From positions 1 to 64,000 of the forward strand of contig NZ_JAIMBY010000008.1 in the NCBI RefSeq assembly GCF_026191915.1: a DNA stretch of 64,000 bases, read 5' to 3'. The position numbers were made by a program, and so were the translations under genes. Within the stretch, counting starts at the first letter, position 1; each line of letters starts with the position of its first letter. This document shows positions 1 to 9,544 of the stretch, one piece after another. The stretch is from Acidiphilium sp. PA (GTDB lineage: Bacteria; Pseudomonadota; Alphaproteobacteria; Acetobacterales; Acetobacteraceae). The notes under the pieces are model-generated. The model saw nothing but the letters and a program-made list of their open reading frames with translations. It had not been told where the DNA came from and did no database searches.

Positions 1-136
1 TCGTCGGGCACTCCGCGGCGCGCGGGTCCCCCCTATGCACTACGTGGATAAGCCCCCGCCGCTAACGCTGTTTCTAACGCCCAAAGGGGTCGGAATTGGA
101 CGCGAAAAGGGGGTCGCGTTTGGACGCGATTTGACA
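1..136. mobile_element. Right end of an IS21-family-like insertion sequence (partial)
   Basis: Two direct repeats of about 20 bp lie at 86-105 and 110-129, sharing GGGGTCG and TTGGACGCGA. They are followed at 132-136 by TGACA, which read inward is TGTCA. Multiple terminal repeats of this kind just inside a TGT terminus are typical of IS21-family ends. The homology of the helicase gene on the minus strand stops at 137, so the element is inserted in that gene. The istA/istB genes and the other end are outside the window, so the target duplication cannot be checked. Confidence 0.7.
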
Positions 137-3100
137 CTTTCGGAGAACTCCGGAACCTGCGCCACCTCGCGATCCCACCCGGCGCCGAAGGTCTCGCGGT
201 CCGTTTCGATCCAACGGCTCTCCGCCATCGTCTTCAGCGAGACAGTCTGCGGCTCCATCGGCCGGACCAGTCGCACGCGACGTTCGATCTCGCCGTCGTC
301 GAGCATGACGCTCGGCGCTGGAATCTGCACCGCCGCGCGGCCAGAACGCTCGTTGATCAGCAGGACCGCCCTTCGATCGGAGAGATGGCCAAGCGCCTGA
401 TCGAGGCCGAGCGGATGATTGCGCCGCCGCTCGGTGATGGTGACCAGACGGGTTTCTGCGCCGGTCGCGGGATGGGTGTAGATCGTGCGCCGATCGGTGA
501 CGACAAAGCTCTCGGCTTGCAGCGTCTCCAACCCGACATCGTAGACGCCGCTGGCGATGGCGCCTTCAATCTTCGCGTTCAGCAGTTGTTCGAAGGCTGT
601 GAACAGCACACCCTGCAATTGGATGGTCAGCGCGAGTAGCCGATTAAGGAAGGTGGTGATCGGCGGCAGCTCGTCCTTGAGGCCGTTGGTGTCCATCAGT
701 GAGAGGCCGGTGGCCTGCTCGAACGCCTGAAGCGAGCAGCCATCGACCTTGCCGCGAACGAGCAGCAGATAGAGCTGGCGCAGGGCGTCGCGCGCATAGG
801 GGCTTTCGAGATTGTCTTCCGGACGGAACAGGCCCTGGCCGCCGGTCTGGCGCTGCCCGCGCGTGATGGCGCCGAGCGTGTCGAGCCGCCGGGCGATGGT
901 GGAGAGGAAGCGCTTCTCGGCTTTCACGTCTGTCGCGATCGGTCGGAACAGCGGTGGCTGCGCCTGGTTGGTGCGGTTCGTCCGGCCGAGCCCCTGGATC
1001 GCGGCATCGGCCTTCCAACCGGGTTCGAGCAGATAGTGGACGCGCAGCCGCTGGTTCCGCGCCGTCAGGTCGGCGTGATAGCTGCGGCCGGTACCGCCGG
1101 CGTCCGAGAAGACGAGGATGCGCTTCACATCGTCCATAAAGGCAGCGGTCTCGGCGAGGTTTGCCGAGGCGGCGCGGTTCTCGACCATCAGGCGCTCGCC
1201 CTTGCGGACGATCCGCCGCGAGCGGCCGGTCACCTCGGCGACAGTGTCCGTGCCGAAGCGCTGCACGATCTTGTCGAGCGCGCCGGGCACGGGTGGCAGC
1301 GAGGCGAGCCGCTCGATGAGTTCGTCGCGCCGCGCCACGGCCTCGCGGCTCTCAACGGGTTGCCCGTCACGAAAGACAGGCCGCGAAGAGAGATTGCCCT
1401 CGCTGTCAGTGAAGGGCTCATAGAGCTGCACCGGGAAGGAGTGCGCCAGATAATCCAGGACGTATTCGCGCGGCGTGATGTCGACGCGGACGTCGTTCCA
1501 TTCCTCGGTCGGGATTTCGGCGAGCCGGCGTTCCATCAGCGCCTCGCCGGTGGAGACGATCTGGACGACCGCGGCATGGCCCTCGGCAAGATCGCGCGCG
1601 ATCGAGTGGATCAGCGTCGGCGTCTTCATGCTGGTCAGCAGATGGCCGAAAAACCGCTGCTTGGCGCTCTCGAACGCCGAGCGGGCCGCCGCCTTCGCCT
1701 GCCGGTTCAGCGTGCCGGACTCGCCGATGATGTTGGCGGCTTCCATCGCGGCGTCGAGATGGTTGTGGATGATCGCGAAGGCGCCGGCATAGGCGTCGTA
1801 GATGCGCCGCTGCTCATCGGTGAGCTGGTGCTCAACCAGTTCGTATTCGACGCCGTCGTAGGAGAGCGATCGGGCGGTGTAGAGGCCGAGCGAGCGCAGA
1901 TCGCGCGCCAGCACCTCCATCGCCGCGACGCCGCCGGCCTCGATCGCCTCGACGAACTCGGCGCGGGTCGCGAAGGGAAAATCCTCGCCCCCCCACAGGC
2001 CGAGCCGCTGGGCATAGGCGAGATTGTGGACCGTGGTGGCGCCCGTCGCCGAGACATAGACGACGCGTGCATCGGGCAGCGCGTGTTGCAGGCGCAGTCC
2101 GGCGCGTCCCTGCTGCGAGGGCGCGATGTCACCGCGCTCGCTCTTACCGCCGCCGGCATTCTGCATGGCGTGGCTCTCGTCGAAAATGATGACCCCATCG
2201 AAGGTGGAGCCCAACCATTCGACGATCTGCCGGACGCGCGAAAGCTTCTCGCCGCGGTCGTCGGACCGCAGCGTAGCGTAGGTCAAAAATAGGATGCCTT
2301 CGGCCAGGCGGATCGGTGTCCCTTGCGGGAAGCGCGAGAGCGGCGTGATGAGCAGCCGCTCCATGCCGAGCGCCGACCAGTCGCGTTGCGCGTCCTCCAG
2401 CAGCTTGTCGGACTTCGAGATCCAGACCGCCTTGCGCCGCCCGCGCAGCCAGTTGTCGAGGATGATAGCGGCGGACTGGCGGCCCTTGCCGGCGCCGGTG
2501 CCGTCACCGAGCATGAAGCCGCGGCGGAAGCGAACCGCGTTCGGCGCATCGTCTGGCGCGGCGGTGACGAGATCGAAGGTCTGGTCCACCGTCCAGGCGC
2601 CGGCGATATACTCGCCGTGGGCCTCGCCCGCATAGATCACCGTCTCGAGTTGGGCGTCGGACAGGAGGCCGTCGGTGACGATGCGTGTCGGGAGATTTGG
2701 GCGATAGCTGGGCTTGGGCGGCGCGACCGACGCCATTGCCGCGGATTGCACCAACTTGGTCGGGTGCGGCTGGGCGCCGGGAATACGGCTCGATTGGAGG
2801 CGGTACTCCTCGTAGATCGCCTCGCTCAGGCGTGCGGCCTCGGGCGCCGTCCAATCGGTCGTCTCGTAGGCGAGATCGACCGCCTCGGGATCGGTGACCG
2901 GCGGCTTGGTCGGCCGGACTACCGTGGCATGTGCGCGTGAGACGGGCACGGCGCGCCGCGCGGCGCGCGCGGGCATCGGGATCGTCGCGGGCCTCTTGAT
3001 CGCCAGCCGGTCGGGAACGCACTCGCCGATCCAGCGGAGCAGCGTCGCAACATCGGGCGCGATGCCGGGGGATTCGGGGAATGTGCCCGGATCGTCAGCC

Positions 3101-4020
3101 GGCGCCTTGTCGATGACGGTCAGCCTGGTTTCGACGGTCGTGCCATGCCTGGCGTAGACGCTGCCGTCGATCCCGGCGCTGAACACCACGCGGCCGCGCT
3201 CCGGCAGGCGAACGAACGAGTCCCGCCAGGCGGGCGCGTCGGGAGCGAAGTTGGCGCCGGTGATCGCCACCAGACGCCCACCGTCGGCAAGGCGGGAAAG
3301 CGCGGAGCGGATGTGGCGATAGACGGTGTCGGTCACACGGCCGGAGACGTTGGCAAGGGCCGAGAATGGTGGGTTCATCAGCACCACACTCGGCACGGCC
3401 GCGGGATCGAGGTGGTCGTCAATCTGCGCGGCATCGAAGCGCGTGACGGGAGTGGCTGGAAAGAGGAAGACAAGCAGCGCGGCACGAGTCGCAGCCAACT
3501 CGTTCAGCACGAGGGCGCCGCCGGCGATCTCGGCCAGGATGGCGAGGAGCCCGGTGCCGGCCGAGGGCTCAAGGACGCGGTCGCCGGATGTGATGGCCGC
3601 AGCCGTCAGTGCTGCAAGGCCGAGCGGGATCGGCGTCGAGAATTGCTGAAACGTATCGCTTTCGACCGATCGGCGCGTCTGCGTGGGGAGTAGGTTCGCG
3701 ATCCTGGTCAGAGCGGAAAGGCGTAAAGTCGGAGTGCCAGCTTTGCGGAACAGCGCTTTTCCGTATTTGCGCAGGAACAAGACGGTGGCGACCTCGCCGG
3801 CTTCGTAGGCGGATTTCCAGTCCCAGGCGCCCGTCGCATCGGAGGCGCCGAAGGCCGCCTCCATCGCGCTGCGCAGCATCGCGGCGTCCACGCGCTCGCC
3901 GCGTTCGAGATGGGGGAGAAGACGCTCGGCCGCTGCGAGAATGGCAGCCGCAGGATCACGTTCGCTCAGGGGCGAGCGTGACGCGGCCTCGCAGGCCGCG
4001 ATCGGGGAAAGGTCGTTCAT
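40..4020 (-). pseudogene. Methyltransferase/strawberry-notch-like helicase, 3' end truncated by an IS
   Basis: This is a two-part protein common on alphaproteobacterial plasmids and ICEs. Residues 120-350 form a class I methyltransferase-like domain, with EPSAGTG at 151-157 and NPPF at 216-219. A strawberry-notch-type SF2 ATPase follows, with a Walker A-like GDGTGAGKG near 503 and DESH near 613. A helicase C domain then carries the GRTNRTNQ motif. Translation runs 1326 residues, but the last 32 or so (from position 136 down to 40) are encoded by the IS end. Relatives, as I recall them, continue for roughly another 100 residues after the point of interruption. The core domains remain intact, so some activity cannot be excluded. 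The gene has a structured leader (4043-4098). Its exact function is unknown; a role in element DNA maintenance or antirestriction is inference. Confidence 0.8.
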
Positions 4021-4042
4021 GAGGGAAGCCCCGAGAGAGCGG

Positions 4043-4098
4043 GAACGGGCAAGCCGGTCTGTGCTCTCTCTCCAGACCGGTCCGGCTCAAACCCGTTC
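4043..4098 (-). promoter_or_regulatory. Structured 5' leader of the helicase gene (leader copy 1)
   Basis: In the sense direction an outer stem GAACGGG/CCCGTTC (4092-4098 with 4043-4049) encloses a perfect 8-bp stem CCGGTCTG/CAGACCGG (4073-4080 with 4054-4061). The loop is GAGAGAGAGCA. Downstream, GCTCTCTC at 4033-4040 could pair with the loop to form a pseudoknot near the start codon. The architecture matches the leaders of the parB-like and ardC genes, though the sequence is more divergent. The function is unknown. Confidence 0.5.
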
Positions 4099-4179
4099 CG
4101 GCCAGGCTCTCCCTCTGGGCGGGCTGGGCGTGCCCGCCGGAGGGCAGACGCCGGCGCACGCCACGCGGGACCGCCTCGT

Positions 4180-4824
4180 TCAGCCGAAGCGGCGTCCGGC
4201 TTCCGTGAAGCTGTATTCGCTTATGCTAATCGCCTCGTCCACGGCTTCGTCGGACGTCTGATAATCGAACTCGCGCTCGAGCTGGCGGTATAGCCAGCGC
4301 CCGAGATCGCGGAGCGTCTCCGTCACGGTGTCTTCGGCGTCGCGCGTCATGCTCTGGCCGTTCGCGCTATCGCGGGCGACGGCAATCGCCATGGTGTGCT
4401 CATGGTAGTAGCGTCCGCGATGGGTGATGGTCGCGCTGAGCCGATAGAAATTGCGGCGCTGGATCGCCTGAAGGGCGTCCGCGATCCGATGAAGCTCTGA
4501 ATCCACGGGAGCAAATTCGCGGATCCGGCGGACGGCGTTGCTTGCGTAGCAATAGCGCCCCTCGAAGCAGGCGCCATCGCCCTGGCTCCAAAAGCCCGAG
4601 AACCAGATGCACGGCTTTCGGCGTTGTCCGCCGCCGTAAAGCTGAACGGATCTGGTATCGAGTTCGACGCCGAGTATGGCGCATATGCGCTCGAAGTCAT
4701 CGTAGATGAACTCGAACCAGAAATCGTCGAGGCATCCTTCGCGAAACCAGGCGCGCGCCTGCTGTTTGGCGGCGGCTGAGAGCTCGTCGAGGTGGTAGAC
4801 CGTCGTTTGAATGATCTCAGGCAT
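4180..4824 (-). CDS. Conserved hypothetical protein of plasmids and ICEs
   Basis: The product is a 214-residue soluble protein without signal peptide or membrane segment. It is rich in aromatic and acidic residues, for example WFREGCLDDFWFEFIYDDF near residues 26-44. Similar proteins on plasmids and phages are sometimes labelled antitoxin of a toxin-antitoxin stability system. I see no DNA-binding motif or adjacent toxin that would justify that name. The ATG at 4824 is preceded by GGAG at a workable distance and by a GC-rich hairpin (4847-4874). It lies between the helicase gene and DUF6915, all on the same strand. A real gene is likely; its function is not known. Confidence 0.75.
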   Translation of the reverse strand: MPEIIQTTVYHLDELSAAAKQQARAWFREGCLDDFWFEFIYDDFERICAILGVELDTRSVQLYGGGQRRKPCIWFSGFWSQGDGACFEGRYCYASNAVRRIREFAPVDSELHRIADALQAIQRRNFYRLSATITHRGRYYHEHTMAIAVARDSANGQSMTRDAEDTVTETLRDLGRWLYRQLEREFDYQTSDEAVDEAISISEYSFTEAGRRFG

Positions 4825-4846
4825 GGGAACCTACTCCCGAAATTGG

Positions 4847-4874
4847 AAAGGCCCGGCGCAATGGCCGGGCCTTT
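4847..4874 (-). promoter_or_regulatory. GC-rich hairpin 22 nt upstream of the hypothetical gene (hairpin copy A)
   Basis: A perfect inverted repeat (AAAGGCCCGGC/GCCGGGCCTTT) has a 6-nt loop and T runs on both sides. It could be a bidirectional terminator ending the upstream DUF6915 unit. The same 20-nt core, GCCCGGCCATTGCGCCGGGC in sense, recurs with one change before the DUF6878 gene. In both places it lies 22-26 nt from a start codon, which also suits an attenuator or RNA-processing role. Confidence 0.6.
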
Positions 4875-4978
4875 TGGGTTGGCGTGGGATCTTGGTCGAA
4901 GTATTGGAGCCGGAATGGTCCGATCGTCGAACACGTCATAGGCGCGCAGCCAGGAAACGACTTTGGCTACCTCAGCGG

Positions 4979-5362
4979 TTATGTCGCGGCTCCGTCGGTG
5001 CTGACTCCGGCGGCGAATGGATCGACCAGCTTGTGGATGGGCTGGGCGCGGCCCATCCAGGGCGCCGGGCGAATGCACCGCACCCAGTCAGCGAAACTCG
5101 GGATGAAGCCGAGGTCCTCCAGCACATGCTGCTCGCCGATCAGGCGCACGGGAACCACGCGCTCGGTCGAGAGAATAATGGTGGTCCCGAAGGTTCGCTC
5201 CAGTTCGAAAATCCCCTGGGCGTGATGACGCAGCGCCCGATGTCGGAAATCGGCGGTGATCTCCTTCGATTCATCGAACCACTGGTGTATCGACAGATAA
5301 TCTTCAGCCGTGCCGCCCCATTTCCGGACCGAGGAGAGAGCATGGTGATAGCAGTGTCCCAT
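4979..5362 (-). CDS. DUF6915 family protein
   Basis: The product has 127 residues and starts MGHCYHHALSSVRKWGG. This histidine-rich opening and the later WFDESK, RHRALRHHAQGIF and ADWVRCIRPAPWMG match the DUF6915 family of alphaproteobacterial mobile elements as I know it. The ATG at 5362 is chosen over longer frames because AGGAGGCGACG lies directly before it and because homology starts there. It is 10 bp downstream of the DUF6878 gene, so the two are likely co-transcribed. The role is unknown; the conserved histidines could bind metal, but that is conjecture. Confidence 0.8.
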   Translation of the reverse strand: MGHCYHHALSSVRKWGGTAEDYLSIHQWFDESKEITADFRHRALRHHAQGIFELERTFGTTIILSTERVVPVRLIGEQHVLEDLGFIPSFADWVRCIRPAPWMGRAQPIHKLVDPFAAGVSTDGAAT

Positions 5363-5372
5363 CGTCGCCTCC

Positions 5373-5852
5373 TCAAAACGTGTAGACGTAGTTTTCGGAG
5401 GAGGTGTACCGCTCGTTGTAGTCGAGGGTGATCTCGCGCGCGCCCACATCGAAGGTGACATCGCCATAGGCGCCGTCATTGTTCTCCCAGCCGGAATGCG
5501 TCTGTTCGAGAACATCGTATGTGAGCCGTTCGGCCGCGGCGCAGATGCTCGTGGATGAACGGCTCGGCTCAGCCTGCCCCCATTCGGCCTCCGCGAGTTC
5601 AATCATCACGGTGGGCTCGGCGATCACATCGCCGCCCGCCTTGATTTCGATATTCTCGATCTGACCGGAGTCCCCATAGCCGTCGAAAGTCACAACGATC
5701 TGGGTCACACCGAGCGGCGCGATCACGTCAAAAAAGGCCGCCTTGTTGAGAGCGAACAGCTCCGCCTTGAGCGTTTCAAAGGTGGCGTTCTGCCGCTCCC
5801 AGTCGGAAAGTGGCGTGTCGCAGGGGAGCGACGCTTGGGTGGTATTGGTCAT
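5373..5852 (-). CDS. DUF6878 family protein
   Basis: The product is an acidic, soluble 159-residue protein. The segments VVTFDGYGDSGQIENI near 65-80 and the C-terminal TFDVGAREITLDYNERY are the recognisable blocks of DUF6878, a family that travels with ParB-like and ArdC genes on plasmids and ICEs. The ATG at 5852 follows AGGAGCCAGAC; an 11-residue longer start exists but would enter the leader hairpin. The gene lies 99 bp downstream of the parB-like gene and 10 bp upstream of the DUF6915 gene. The function is unknown. Confidence 0.8.
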   Translation of the reverse strand: MTNTTQASLPCDTPLSDWERQNATFETLKAELFALNKAAFFDVIAPLGVTQIVVTFDGYGDSGQIENIEIKAGGDVIAEPTVMIELAEAEWGQAEPSRSSTSICAAAERLTYDVLEQTHSGWENNDGAYGDVTFDVGAREITLDYNERYTSSENYVYTF

Positions 5853-5874
5853 GTCTGGCTCCTGAACGAAGAGC

Positions 5875-5894
5875 GCCCGGCGCAAAGGCCGGGC
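5875..5894 (-). promoter_or_regulatory. GC-rich hairpin 22 nt upstream of the DUF6878 gene (hairpin copy B)
   Basis: The sense strand reads GCCCGGCCTTTGCGCCGGGC, a 7-8-bp stem with a short loop. It differs by one base from the hairpin at 4851-4870. There is no T run downstream in the sense direction, so it is not a classical intrinsic terminator of the parB-like gene. A shared leader element is the better reading. Confidence 0.5.
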
Positions 5895-5951
5895 GGGTGG
5901 AGGGGATTGGAAAGGAAGGGCGAGGCGGCCGAAGCCACCCCGCCCGATGCG

Positions 5952-8090
5952 CTACTCAGCGGCGAGCGTGAGGGGCTCCTCGAGGTTCTCGACGCCATCG
6001 TCTTCGTTGCCCGCGAGGAATTCCGGCAGCGCCTCGCTCTCGGGCTCGTCCGCGCCGTTGCCGTCAGGCGTGGCGTCGCCTGTATCGCTCACACGGAGCG
6101 GCTCCGGCAGCCAGCCGGTGTCCGCCAGAAGGCGTTCGGCCTCTTTCGCCATGTCGCCCTTCTTCAGGTGATCAATGAGCTCGGCCGCATGGTCACCGGC
6201 GCCCTCGCGGACCGCTTCTAGAATGCGGCGCTTTGGGACGCGGCCGAGATAGTTCTCGACCGTCGGCCGCCAGCCGGCCTGCACCATGTCGAGGTCGACG
6301 GCCTTCGCGAGCCGGTCGGCGTCGGCAAGGCGCTGATCGACCGTGTGCGCTGACACGCTGCCGCCGTACCGGTCGGCCTTCTCGTAAAGCGCGTTGACGC
6401 CGAACGAGGCGCAATGGGCGAATAGCGCGTCCTGCTCGTCGTCCGTGAGCGTGGCGAGCCAAGGCCAGAGCGCGTCCTTGTCCTTGGGCAGCCGCTCCTC
6501 CCAGGCCTTGTGGCGCTCGGCGATCGCCTTGGCGGCGTGCGTGTCCTTCAGGCCCTGCGCCTGCACCGGGAAGCTGGCGCTGCGTACCGAGATTTCCATG
6601 GCCGTTCCGGAGGCCAGATACCGCGCGAAGACGTCCAGGCAAAACTTATGCAGCACGGTCTGGAACGCGACCGACGGCGTGGTCGCGAGTTTGTCGCGCA
6701 GCGCCAGGGTCCGCTCGACCGTCAGCTCCGTCACCAGGCGTTCCGGTAGCGGCTTGATGACTTCATCGTCCTCCTCATCCGGCTCGGAGGCAGGCGAGGC
6801 GACGGTGATGATCGCACGTGGGGCGACGGACGCGGCGGGCGGATTTCTTCCGGGTTCGATCGTGATCGCGGAATCGCTATCGAGCTCTGGGTCCGCGGCC
6901 GGCGCCTCGTCTTCTGGGCGGACATAGCCGCGATCGACGAGCAGTGCGCCCTCGGCGCCGATGCTGACGAACACGCCCGCGCGGGCGATGTCGGCCGGGG
7001 CGTAGGCAACCGGCCTGTTATCGAAGGCGGCAAGCGCCGTCTCGATTTCGCCAAGCCGCTGGTCCACGTCGTCAGGCAGTTCGTCGGCCTCCGCATGGTC
7101 GGCTTCGAGCTTGGCGTATTCGGCGTTCAGCGCCTCGATAGCAGCCCGTTCCCCTTCGGTGAGAGCGGCGGTCACGCCTTCCAGCCTTCGCAGGCCGCGA
7201 TTGTGGCCGTAGGGGAAATCGACCGCGACCTCGATCCACTTCCAGCCCTCGGCGGCGATGGTCTCGGCCTCGGCCTTCAGCTTCTCGTCCGCCAAACGAT
7301 CGAGCAGGGCGACGTCTTCGAGCCAACCGCCGTCGTCGGATTGGAACAAGTCGCGCAGGACCACGCCGCCGGCGGCCTCATAGGTGTCGAGCCCGACGAA
7401 CACGGCGCGTCGGTCGGAGGCGCGCACGGTCTTCTCCGTCAGCATGCGGCGGATCTGATAGGGCTCCTTTGACCAGGCGTTGCCGAGCGCCTGCCAGACC
7501 TGTTCCTGGCGGGCGTGATCGCTGGTGACGGTGAAGGCCATCAGTTGGTCGAGCGACATGCCGTCCTCGGCATAGACGTCGAGCAGCGCTGGCGAGACCG
7601 ACACGAGCCGCAAGCGCTGCTTCACGATGTTCACCGAGGTGAAGAAGGCAGCGGCGATGTCCTCCTCGGACCGCCCCTTGTCGCGCAGGGCCTGGAAAGC
7701 GCGGAACTGGTCGAGGGGGTGCAGCGGCGCACGCTGGATGTTTTCGGCCAGGGAGTCGTCCTCGGAGAGAATGTCGGTCGAGGGGTCGCGGACCACGCAG
7801 GGGATGGGCGCGGTCTTGGCCAGGCGCTTCTGCTTCACCAGCAGTTCGAGTGCGTGATAGCGGCGGCCGCCGGCGGGGATCTCGAACATGCCGGTCTCGA
7901 CGCCGTCGGCGTCGAGGATCGGCCGGACGCTCAGGCTCTGCAGGAGCGTGCGCCGGGCGATGTCCTCGGCCAGCTCCTCGATCGAGACGCCGGCCTTCAC
8001 GCGCCGGACGTTGTACTGGCTCAGCACCAGTTTGTTGAAGGGAATGTCGCGCGAGGACGACAGGGTGATCTTCTGAACCGTAGTGGCCAT
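5952..8090 (-). CDS. Large ParB/Srx-domain DNA-binding protein
   Basis: The product has 712 residues, much longer than chromosomal ParB (about 300). The N-terminal ParB/sulfiredoxin-like domain covers roughly residues 15-110, with FNKLVLSQYNVRR, a GG-containing box and AGGRRYHAL. A helix-turn-helix follows near residues 130-170 (SEEDIAAAFFTSVNIVKQRLRL). The C-terminal half is acidic and of unknown fold. There is no parA beside it, as is usual for these plasmid/ICE versions, so a role in gene regulation or element maintenance is as likely as segregation. The ATG at 8090 is preferred to a start 42 codons earlier because homology begins at MATTVQKI and a structured leader ending in GGAG lies just upstream. 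DUF2958 and ardC lie upstream on the same strand. Confidence 0.85.
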   Translation of the reverse strand: MATTVQKITLSSSRDIPFNKLVLSQYNVRRVKAGVSIEELAEDIARRTLLQSLSVRPILDADGVETGMFEIPAGGRRYHALELLVKQKRLAKTAPIPCVVRDPSTDILSEDDSLAENIQRAPLHPLDQFRAFQALRDKGRSEEDIAAAFFTSVNIVKQRLRLVSVSPALLDVYAEDGMSLDQLMAFTVTSDHARQEQVWQALGNAWSKEPYQIRRMLTEKTVRASDRRAVFVGLDTYEAAGGVVLRDLFQSDDGGWLEDVALLDRLADEKLKAEAETIAAEGWKWIEVAVDFPYGHNRGLRRLEGVTAALTEGERAAIEALNAEYAKLEADHAEADELPDDVDQRLGEIETALAAFDNRPVAYAPADIARAGVFVSIGAEGALLVDRGYVRPEDEAPAADPELDSDSAITIEPGRNPPAASVAPRAIITVASPASEPDEEDDEVIKPLPERLVTELTVERTLALRDKLATTPSVAFQTVLHKFCLDVFARYLASGTAMEISVRSASFPVQAQGLKDTHAAKAIAERHKAWEERLPKDKDALWPWLATLTDDEQDALFAHCASFGVNALYEKADRYGGSVSAHTVDQRLADADRLAKAVDLDMVQAGWRPTVENYLGRVPKRRILEAVREGAGDHAAELIDHLKKGDMAKEAERLLADTGWLPEPLRVSDTGDATPDGNGADEPESEALPEFLAGNEDDGVENLEEPLTLAAE

Positions 8091-8103
8091 CTTGGCAGTC
8101 TCC

Positions 8104-8176
8104 GCGGCGGGCGGCCGAGAGCCTCTCTCTCGACCTCCAACCCGCCGCGAAAACGAGCGCAGCCCTTTCACTCTCA
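8104..8176 (-). promoter_or_regulatory. Structured 5' leader of the parB-like gene (leader copy 2)
   Basis: In sense order there is a 15-nt box TGAGAGTGAAAGGGC (8162-8176), then an outer stem GCGGCGGG/CCCGCCGC (8141-8148 with 8104-8111). Inside it is a 6-bp stem CGAGAG/CTCTCG with loop AGAGG (8122-8126). The element ends 13 nt before the ATG, and GGAG lies within those 13 nt. The ardC leader has almost the same box, the same loop sequence and the same 13-nt spacing. Confidence 0.65.
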
Positions 8177-8212
8177 CCGTTACGGAGCGCCCCACCGTCG
8201 AGTTGACGCCCC

Positions 8213-8584
8213 TCACTCGTCCTGGGATCGGGCGCGATGCGCCGTGTAGAGCACGCGCTCCGCCTCCCGGATGCCACCCGCTTCGCGTGCGGCGTCCGCC
8301 CAGACCGAGATCGGGACCATTCCCTCGAACAAGAGGTCACGCTCGATCCCGAGGCCGAGGGGTAGGCGGACGGCCGCCATCTCGGCCAGGCTGAAGGAGC
8401 CAAGCTCCGGTTCGCCCAGGTCGGCCAGGCCGAACAGCCTATCGCCGTCGGCGTCCAGTTCGCTGGCAAGCCAGACGCCGGCGCCGAGAGGATTGAAGAA
8501 TTTGACCACAGGAACGTGGTCAATGTCGGGTTGGCGACCGTTGGCGAGCAGGCGCTCGCGCAATTCGGCGGTGAGGAGGATCAT
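8213..8584 (-). CDS. DUF2958 family protein
   Basis: The product has 123 residues and begins MILLTAELRERLLANG. The blocks VVKFFNPLGAGVWLASELD and LFGLADLGEPELGSFSL are diagnostic of DUF2958, a small family almost always found on plasmids, ICEs and phages, often beside ArdC. The start overlaps the ardC stop by 4 nt, so the two are translationally coupled. It lies just upstream of the parB-like gene's leader. The biochemical role is unknown; an antirestriction-associated function is inferred from context only. Confidence 0.85.
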   Translation of the reverse strand: MILLTAELRERLLANGRQPDIDHVPVVKFFNPLGAGVWLASELDADGDRLFGLADLGEPELGSFSLAEMAAVRLPLGLGIERDLLFEGMVPISVWADAAREAGGIREAERVLYTAHRARSQDE

Positions 8585-9531
8585 GCCGCCCTCCTGTCGA
8601 TCGAGGGCTCCGCCTGGTCTTGCGCGGGCAAGAAGCTAAGCAGCCAGTCCGCCGCCTTGCTCGCTTGGGAGGCGGCGCGGACGATGGCGCGATTGTCCTC
8701 GCGCAGCACCTCGAGCCAGGATCCGATGTAGTCCGCATGGCGCACGGTGGGGACGATGCCGAGCGAGGCACAGCAGAATGCGGCGTTCATCTCCGCCACC
8801 AACTCCTCGAACGCGTAGTTCTTCGTGCCGAACGACCCACTCAGGTCGCGGCCAAGACGAGAAGGATGGCCGGTGGCGTGCCCCATCTCATGCAGCGCCG
8901 TGCGATGCCAGTTGATCGGCTCGAAATAGGCCTGCGGCGGGGGGACCATCACGAAGTTCGGGCCGGGCGCGTAGAAGGCGCGGTCGCCGCCAATGCGGAA
9001 ATCAATACCGGTGGCACGAATGAGGGCCTCGACCTGAGGCTCGACCAGCCCTGGCGGCGGAGGCGGCGCGGTGGCGGCGATGTCCTCGGGCAGGTTCTCG
9101 CATTGCGCTGTGTTGAAGACGGTGAAGCGCTTGAGGAACGGGATCGCCTGCGCCTCTTCCCCGGTTTCGCGGGACCGCTGCCGCTCGTCCTCGGGCACGA
9201 AGCGGTCGGCATAGACGACAGTGGCGCCGCGTTCGCCCTTGCGCACGTTGCCGCCGAGGCCGAGGGCCTGGCGGAAGGTGAGCCAGCTTTGGGCCGGGTA
9301 GCCGCGCTCGATCACCGCGCCCCAGAGGATCAGCACATTGATCCCCGAATACTGCCGGCCGGTAGCGGCGTTCCGTGGCATCGCTATCGGCGCCTTCGCT
9401 GCCGCCGTGCCCCAAGGCTGGACCCAAGGCACGCGGCCGGCCTCAAGCTGGGCGATGATTTTGCTCGTGATTTCATCGTAGAGGCTCGCCCGGTCCGAGC
9501 CGGCGCGGGCGGTAGCGGTGTATCTGGACAT
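8581..9531 (-). CDS. ardC: ArdC-like antirestriction protein (ssDNA-binding domain plus zincin)
   Basis: The product has 316 residues. The N-terminal ArdC-type ssDNA-binding domain covers about 15-140 (SLYDEITSKIIAQLEAG, PWVQPWG, TGRQYSGINVLILW). The C-terminal zincin-like domain has HEMGH at 214-218 and a further histidine in TGHPSRL. ArdC proteins protect incoming plasmid DNA from host restriction during conjugation, and the metallopeptidase part is expected to bind zinc. It is the first gene of its unit, has a structured leader (9545-9614), and overlaps the DUF2958 gene by 4 nt. Length and motifs look complete. Confidence 0.9.
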   Translation of the reverse strand: MSRYTATARAGSDRASLYDEITSKIIAQLEAGRVPWVQPWGTAAAKAPIAMPRNAATGRQYSGINVLILWGAVIERGYPAQSWLTFRQALGLGGNVRKGERGATVVYADRFVPEDERQRSRETGEEAQAIPFLKRFTVFNTAQCENLPEDIAATAPPPPPGLVEPQVEALIRATGIDFRIGGDRAFYAPGPNFVMVPPPQAYFEPINWHRTALHEMGHATGHPSRLGRDLSGSFGTKNYAFEELVAEMNAAFCCASLGIVPTVRHADYIGSWLEVLREDNRAIVRAASQASKAADWLLSFLPAQDQAEPSIDRRAA

Positions 9532-9544
9532 CGCGGATTTCCGC

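Noticed and set aside
1036-2292. Long plus-strand open frame (418 codons) opposite the helicase gene
   Set aside because: Antisense shadow of a GC-rich gene: low-complexity, Arg/Gly/Asp-rich translation, no family, no independent ribosome site.
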